Source: Schlegelella_A sp038225015 (GTDB lineage Bacteria; Pseudomonadota; Gammaproteobacteria; Burkholderiales; Burkholderiaceae_C). From it: DNA of 15,686 nt. Where the stretch lies: NCBI GenBank assembly GCA_038225015.1, contig JBBRFB010000081.1, positions 1-15,686 of the forward strand, written 5' to 3'. The notes beneath the pieces are model-generated. The model ran no database searches. It saw only the letters and a program-made list of their open reading frames with translations, and was not told the origin of the DNA. The translations under genes and the position numbers were made by a program. This document shows, in pieces, positions 14,073 to 15,686 of this stretch. Within the stretch, counting starts at the first letter, position 1, and each line of letters begins with the position of its first letter.

Positions 14073-14702
14073 TCAGCCGGCCAGCCACGCTTCCTGCATC
14101 AGCGCCAGCATGCGGCGGCAAGCGATCGCGCGATGGCTGAACGCGTTCTTCGTCGCCGGGTCGAGCTCGGCCACGGTCTTGCCGAGCGCGGACACGAGCA
14201 CCAGCGGGTCGTAGCCGAAGCCGCCGTCGCCGCGCGGCGCCTCGAGGATCTCGCCGACCCAGCGGCCGACGGCGACGAGCGGCTGCGGGTCGTCGGCGGC
14301 GCGCATGGCCACCAGGGTCGAGACGAACTGGGCACGACGGTCGGGGTGGCCGCGCAGCCGCTGGAGCAGCAAGGCATTGTTCGCGGCGTCCTGATCGCGC
14401 CGGTGCGCCTCGCGATCGCCTCCCTGGCGCTCGATGGAGGCGTAGTGCGCCGAGTCGACGCCGGGCGCGCCGCCGAGCGCGAAGACGCACAGCCCCGAGT
14501 CGTCTGCAATCGCCGCTTCGCCGGCCTCGCGCGCCGCATGGCGAGCCTTCTGCAAGGCGTTCTCGACGAAGGTGGCGAAGGGCTCGTCGACCTCGGCGAC
14601 CCCGAGCGCGCCCTGGGCGACGAGCTCGAGCCCGGCCGGGCCGAAGAGCGCCTGCAGCTCGCGCAGCTTCTTCGCGTTGTTCGACGCGAGAACCAGGCGC
14701 AC
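14073..14702 (-). CDS. rdgB: dITP/XTP pyrophosphatase (HAM1/RdgB)
   Basis: This enzyme hydrolyses ITP, dITP and XTP to monophosphates, keeping deaminated purines out of nucleic acids. The GTG start at 14702 gives 209 residues beginning VRLVLASNNAKKLRE, the family's substrate-binding start. Conserved segments follow: FVENALQKARHAA, AIADDSGLCV with the catalytic acidic residues, GAPGVDSAHYA, and near the C-terminus GGFGYDPLV and SHRAIA. Length is slightly above the E. coli protein (197 aa). The open frame extends further upstream over rph but loses homology; a clear ribosome binding site is lacking. It follows rph by 14 nt and precedes hemW by 1 nt. Confidence 0.94.
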   Translation of the reverse strand: MRLVLASNNAKKLRELQALFGPAGLELVAQGALGVAEVDEPFATFVENALQKARHAAREAGEAAIADDSGLCVFALGGAPGVDSAHYASIERQGGDREAHRRDQDAANNALLLQRLRGHPDRRAQFVSTLVAMRAADDPQPLVAVGRWVGEILEAPRGDGGFGYDPLVLVSALGKTVAELDPATKNAFSHRAIACRRMLALMQEAWLAG

Positions 14703-14716
14703 CGCGCGGGCCGCCG

Positions 14717-15451
14717 TCAGGCCGGGGCCAGCCCGAGTGCGTCGCGCTGTGCCGCGACGAGCTCGGCGATGCCCTTGCCGGCCAAGGCAAGAAGGGCATC
14801 CATCTCGAGACGCGAGAACGTCGCCCCTTCTGCCGTGCCCTGCAGCTCGACGAAACCGCCGGCCCCCGTCATGACGACGTTCATGTCGGTCTCGCAGGTC
14901 GAGTCCTCGGTGTATTCCAGGTCGAGAAGCGGCGCCGCGGCAACGATTCCAACCGACACCGCGGCGACGAAATCCCGGATCGGCGAATGCTCGATCCGCC
15001 CCTGGGCGATCAGCCACGACACCGCGTCGTGCGCGGCGACGAAGGCGCCGGTGATCGCCGCCGTGCGCGTGCCGCCGTCGGCCTGGAGCACGTCGCAATC
15101 GAGCGCAATGGTGCGCTCTCCGAGTCGCGATAGATCGAACACGCAGCGCAGCGACCGGCCGATCAGGCGCTGGATCTCCTGCGTGCGCCCGCTCTGCTTG
15201 CCGCGAGCCGCCTCGCGGTCGCTGCGGGTGTGCGTCGAGCGCGGCAACATGCCGTATTCGGCCGTCAGCCAGCCCTCGCCGCTGCCGCGCGTGTGCGGCG
15301 GCACCATTTCCGCGACAGAAGCGGTGCAGAGCACCCGCGTGTCGCCGAAGGCGACGAGCACCGAGCCCTCGGCATGGCGCGTGAAGCCGCGCGTGATGGA
15401 AATGGGCCGCAACGCATCGTACGCACGCCCGCCGGAACGTTGAAATGTCAT
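14717..15451 (-). CDS. rph: Ribonuclease PH
   Basis: RNase PH is a phosphate-dependent 3'-5' exoribonuclease that trims the 3' ends of tRNA precursors. The ATG at 15451 gives a 244-residue product starting MTFQRSGGRAYDALRPI. Family segments are clear: RGFTRHAEGSVLVAFGDTRVLCTASV, WLTAEYGMLPRSTHTR, the phosphate-site REAARGKQSGRTQEIQRLIGRSLR region (read in parts), and DCDVLQADGGTRTAAITGA. Length is normal. The frame remains open to 15625, but that extension is Ser/Pro/Arg-rich repeat sequence without homology. No good ribosome binding site precedes the ATG. A terminator-like hairpin lies about 20 bp upstream of it. It heads the rph-rdgB-hemW cluster. Confidence 0.96.
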   Translation of the reverse strand: MTFQRSGGRAYDALRPISITRGFTRHAEGSVLVAFGDTRVLCTASVAEMVPPHTRGSGEGWLTAEYGMLPRSTHTRSDREAARGKQSGRTQEIQRLIGRSLRCVFDLSRLGERTIALDCDVLQADGGTRTAAITGAFVAAHDAVSWLIAQGRIEHSPIRDFVAAVSVGIVAAAPLLDLEYTEDSTCETDMNVVMTGAGGFVELQGTAEGATFSRLEMDALLALAGKGIAELVAAQRDALGLAPA

Positions 15452-15470
15452 GGCCCGATTGTCACTCGCC

Positions 15471-15494
15471 AAAAAGGGGGCGCCAGAGGCGCCC
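15471..15494 (-). terminator. Terminator-like hairpin just upstream of rph
   Basis: On the minus strand, GGGCGCC-TCT-GGCGCCC forms a 7-bp all-GC stem with a 3-nt loop, followed by CC and five T's. This has the form of a Rho-independent terminator. It ends only about 20 nt before the rph ATG, so it either ends an upstream minus-strand transcript or acts as an attenuator in the rph leader. Confidence 0.55.
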
Positions 15495-15495
15495 G

Positions 15496-15518
15496 CCCCT
15501 CCCTCCCGGAGGGAGGGG
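15496..15518. repeat. Near-perfect GC palindrome
   Basis: An 11-bp arm, CCCCTCCCTCC (15496-15506), is followed after one base by its exact complement (15508-15518). It adjoins the terminator-like hairpin, and similar GGGGAGGGAGCG units follow at 15527-15539. The composition and intergenic position suggest a dispersed palindromic repeat family, which cannot be confirmed from one copy. Confidence 0.6.
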
Positions 15519-15548
15519 AGCGAAGCGGGGAGGGAGCGATCCTGGAAT

Positions 15549-15584
15549 AGCGAAGCGAAGCGAGCGAGCGAGCGGTGGGGGGGG
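15549..15584. repeat. Short tandem GCGAA/GCGA repeats and a G8 run
   Basis: The sequence holds AGCGAAGCGAAGCGAGCGAGCGAGCG, i.e. two GCGAA units and then GCGA units, followed by a run of eight G's at 15577-15584. It lies in non-coding sequence upstream of rph. The remaining bases to 15686 show no gene or clear signal. Confidence 0.5.
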
Positions 15585-15686
15585 ACCACAAAAGCGGGTG
15601 TCGCCGGGGAGGGTGTTGGAGGCACCGGGGAAGAGGCGAGAGTTAACAGAAACGAAGCCCGAAGATAGGGCCCACCGACACGCGGA

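Noticed and set aside
13989..15443. Plus-strand open frame of 484 codons opposite rdgB and rph
   Set aside because: No recognisable domain, and both antisense genes are clear and full length.
15452..15625. N-terminal extension of rph
   Set aside because: The translation comes from the palindromic and tandem-repeat region and has no RNase PH homology.

Overview
The window looks like a chromosomal segment of a high-GC betaproteobacterium, most likely Burkholderiales. The evidence is family resemblance and gene order: rph-rdgB-hemW, fkpB-ispH beside radC, feoA-feoB followed by a small Cys-rich membrane protein, and serS close to a tRNA-Ser gene. Genes are densely packed, mostly end in TGA, and several pairs overlap by 4 nt.

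Left end (1-2648): the edge of an integrated element. Two tandem, diverged P4-type tyrosine integrases point left. The second starts 2 nt after the first ends and runs off the window. A 290-bp non-coding stretch between the first integrase and tRNA-Ser(CGA) carries five copies of a 9-bp motif and a separate pair of 9-bp direct repeats. This matches a genomic island or prophage inserted at the 3' end of the tRNA gene, with the rest of the island outside the window.

Middle (2649-9255): a minus-strand block of tRNA-Ser, a 2-keto-4-pentenoate-hydratase-like gene overlapping serS, bfd and bfr. Divergent from it are feoA, feoB and a small Cys-rich membrane protein, then ispH and fkpB on the minus strand. 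The iron-storage pair looks decayed. bfr carries two in-frame stop codons in an otherwise continuous 159-residue frame, and bfd has Arg where the fourth cluster cysteine is expected. The ferrous iron uptake genes beside them look intact. An AT-rich gap between bfr and feoA resembles a Fur-controlled divergent promoter region.

Right (9700-15686): radC and an Smr-domain gene overlap on the plus strand. Converging on them from the minus strand is a chain of genes: rph, rdgB, hemW, then a GGDEF diguanylate cyclase overlapping a MinD/FlhG-type ATPase. The window ends in non-coding sequence upstream of rph with a terminator-like hairpin, a near-perfect palindrome and short tandem repeats.

Most genes are conserved housekeeping genes. 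The unusual parts are the coupled integrase pair with its repeats, the joint damage to bfr and bfd, the diguanylate cyclase/ATPase pair, and the structured region upstream of rph.
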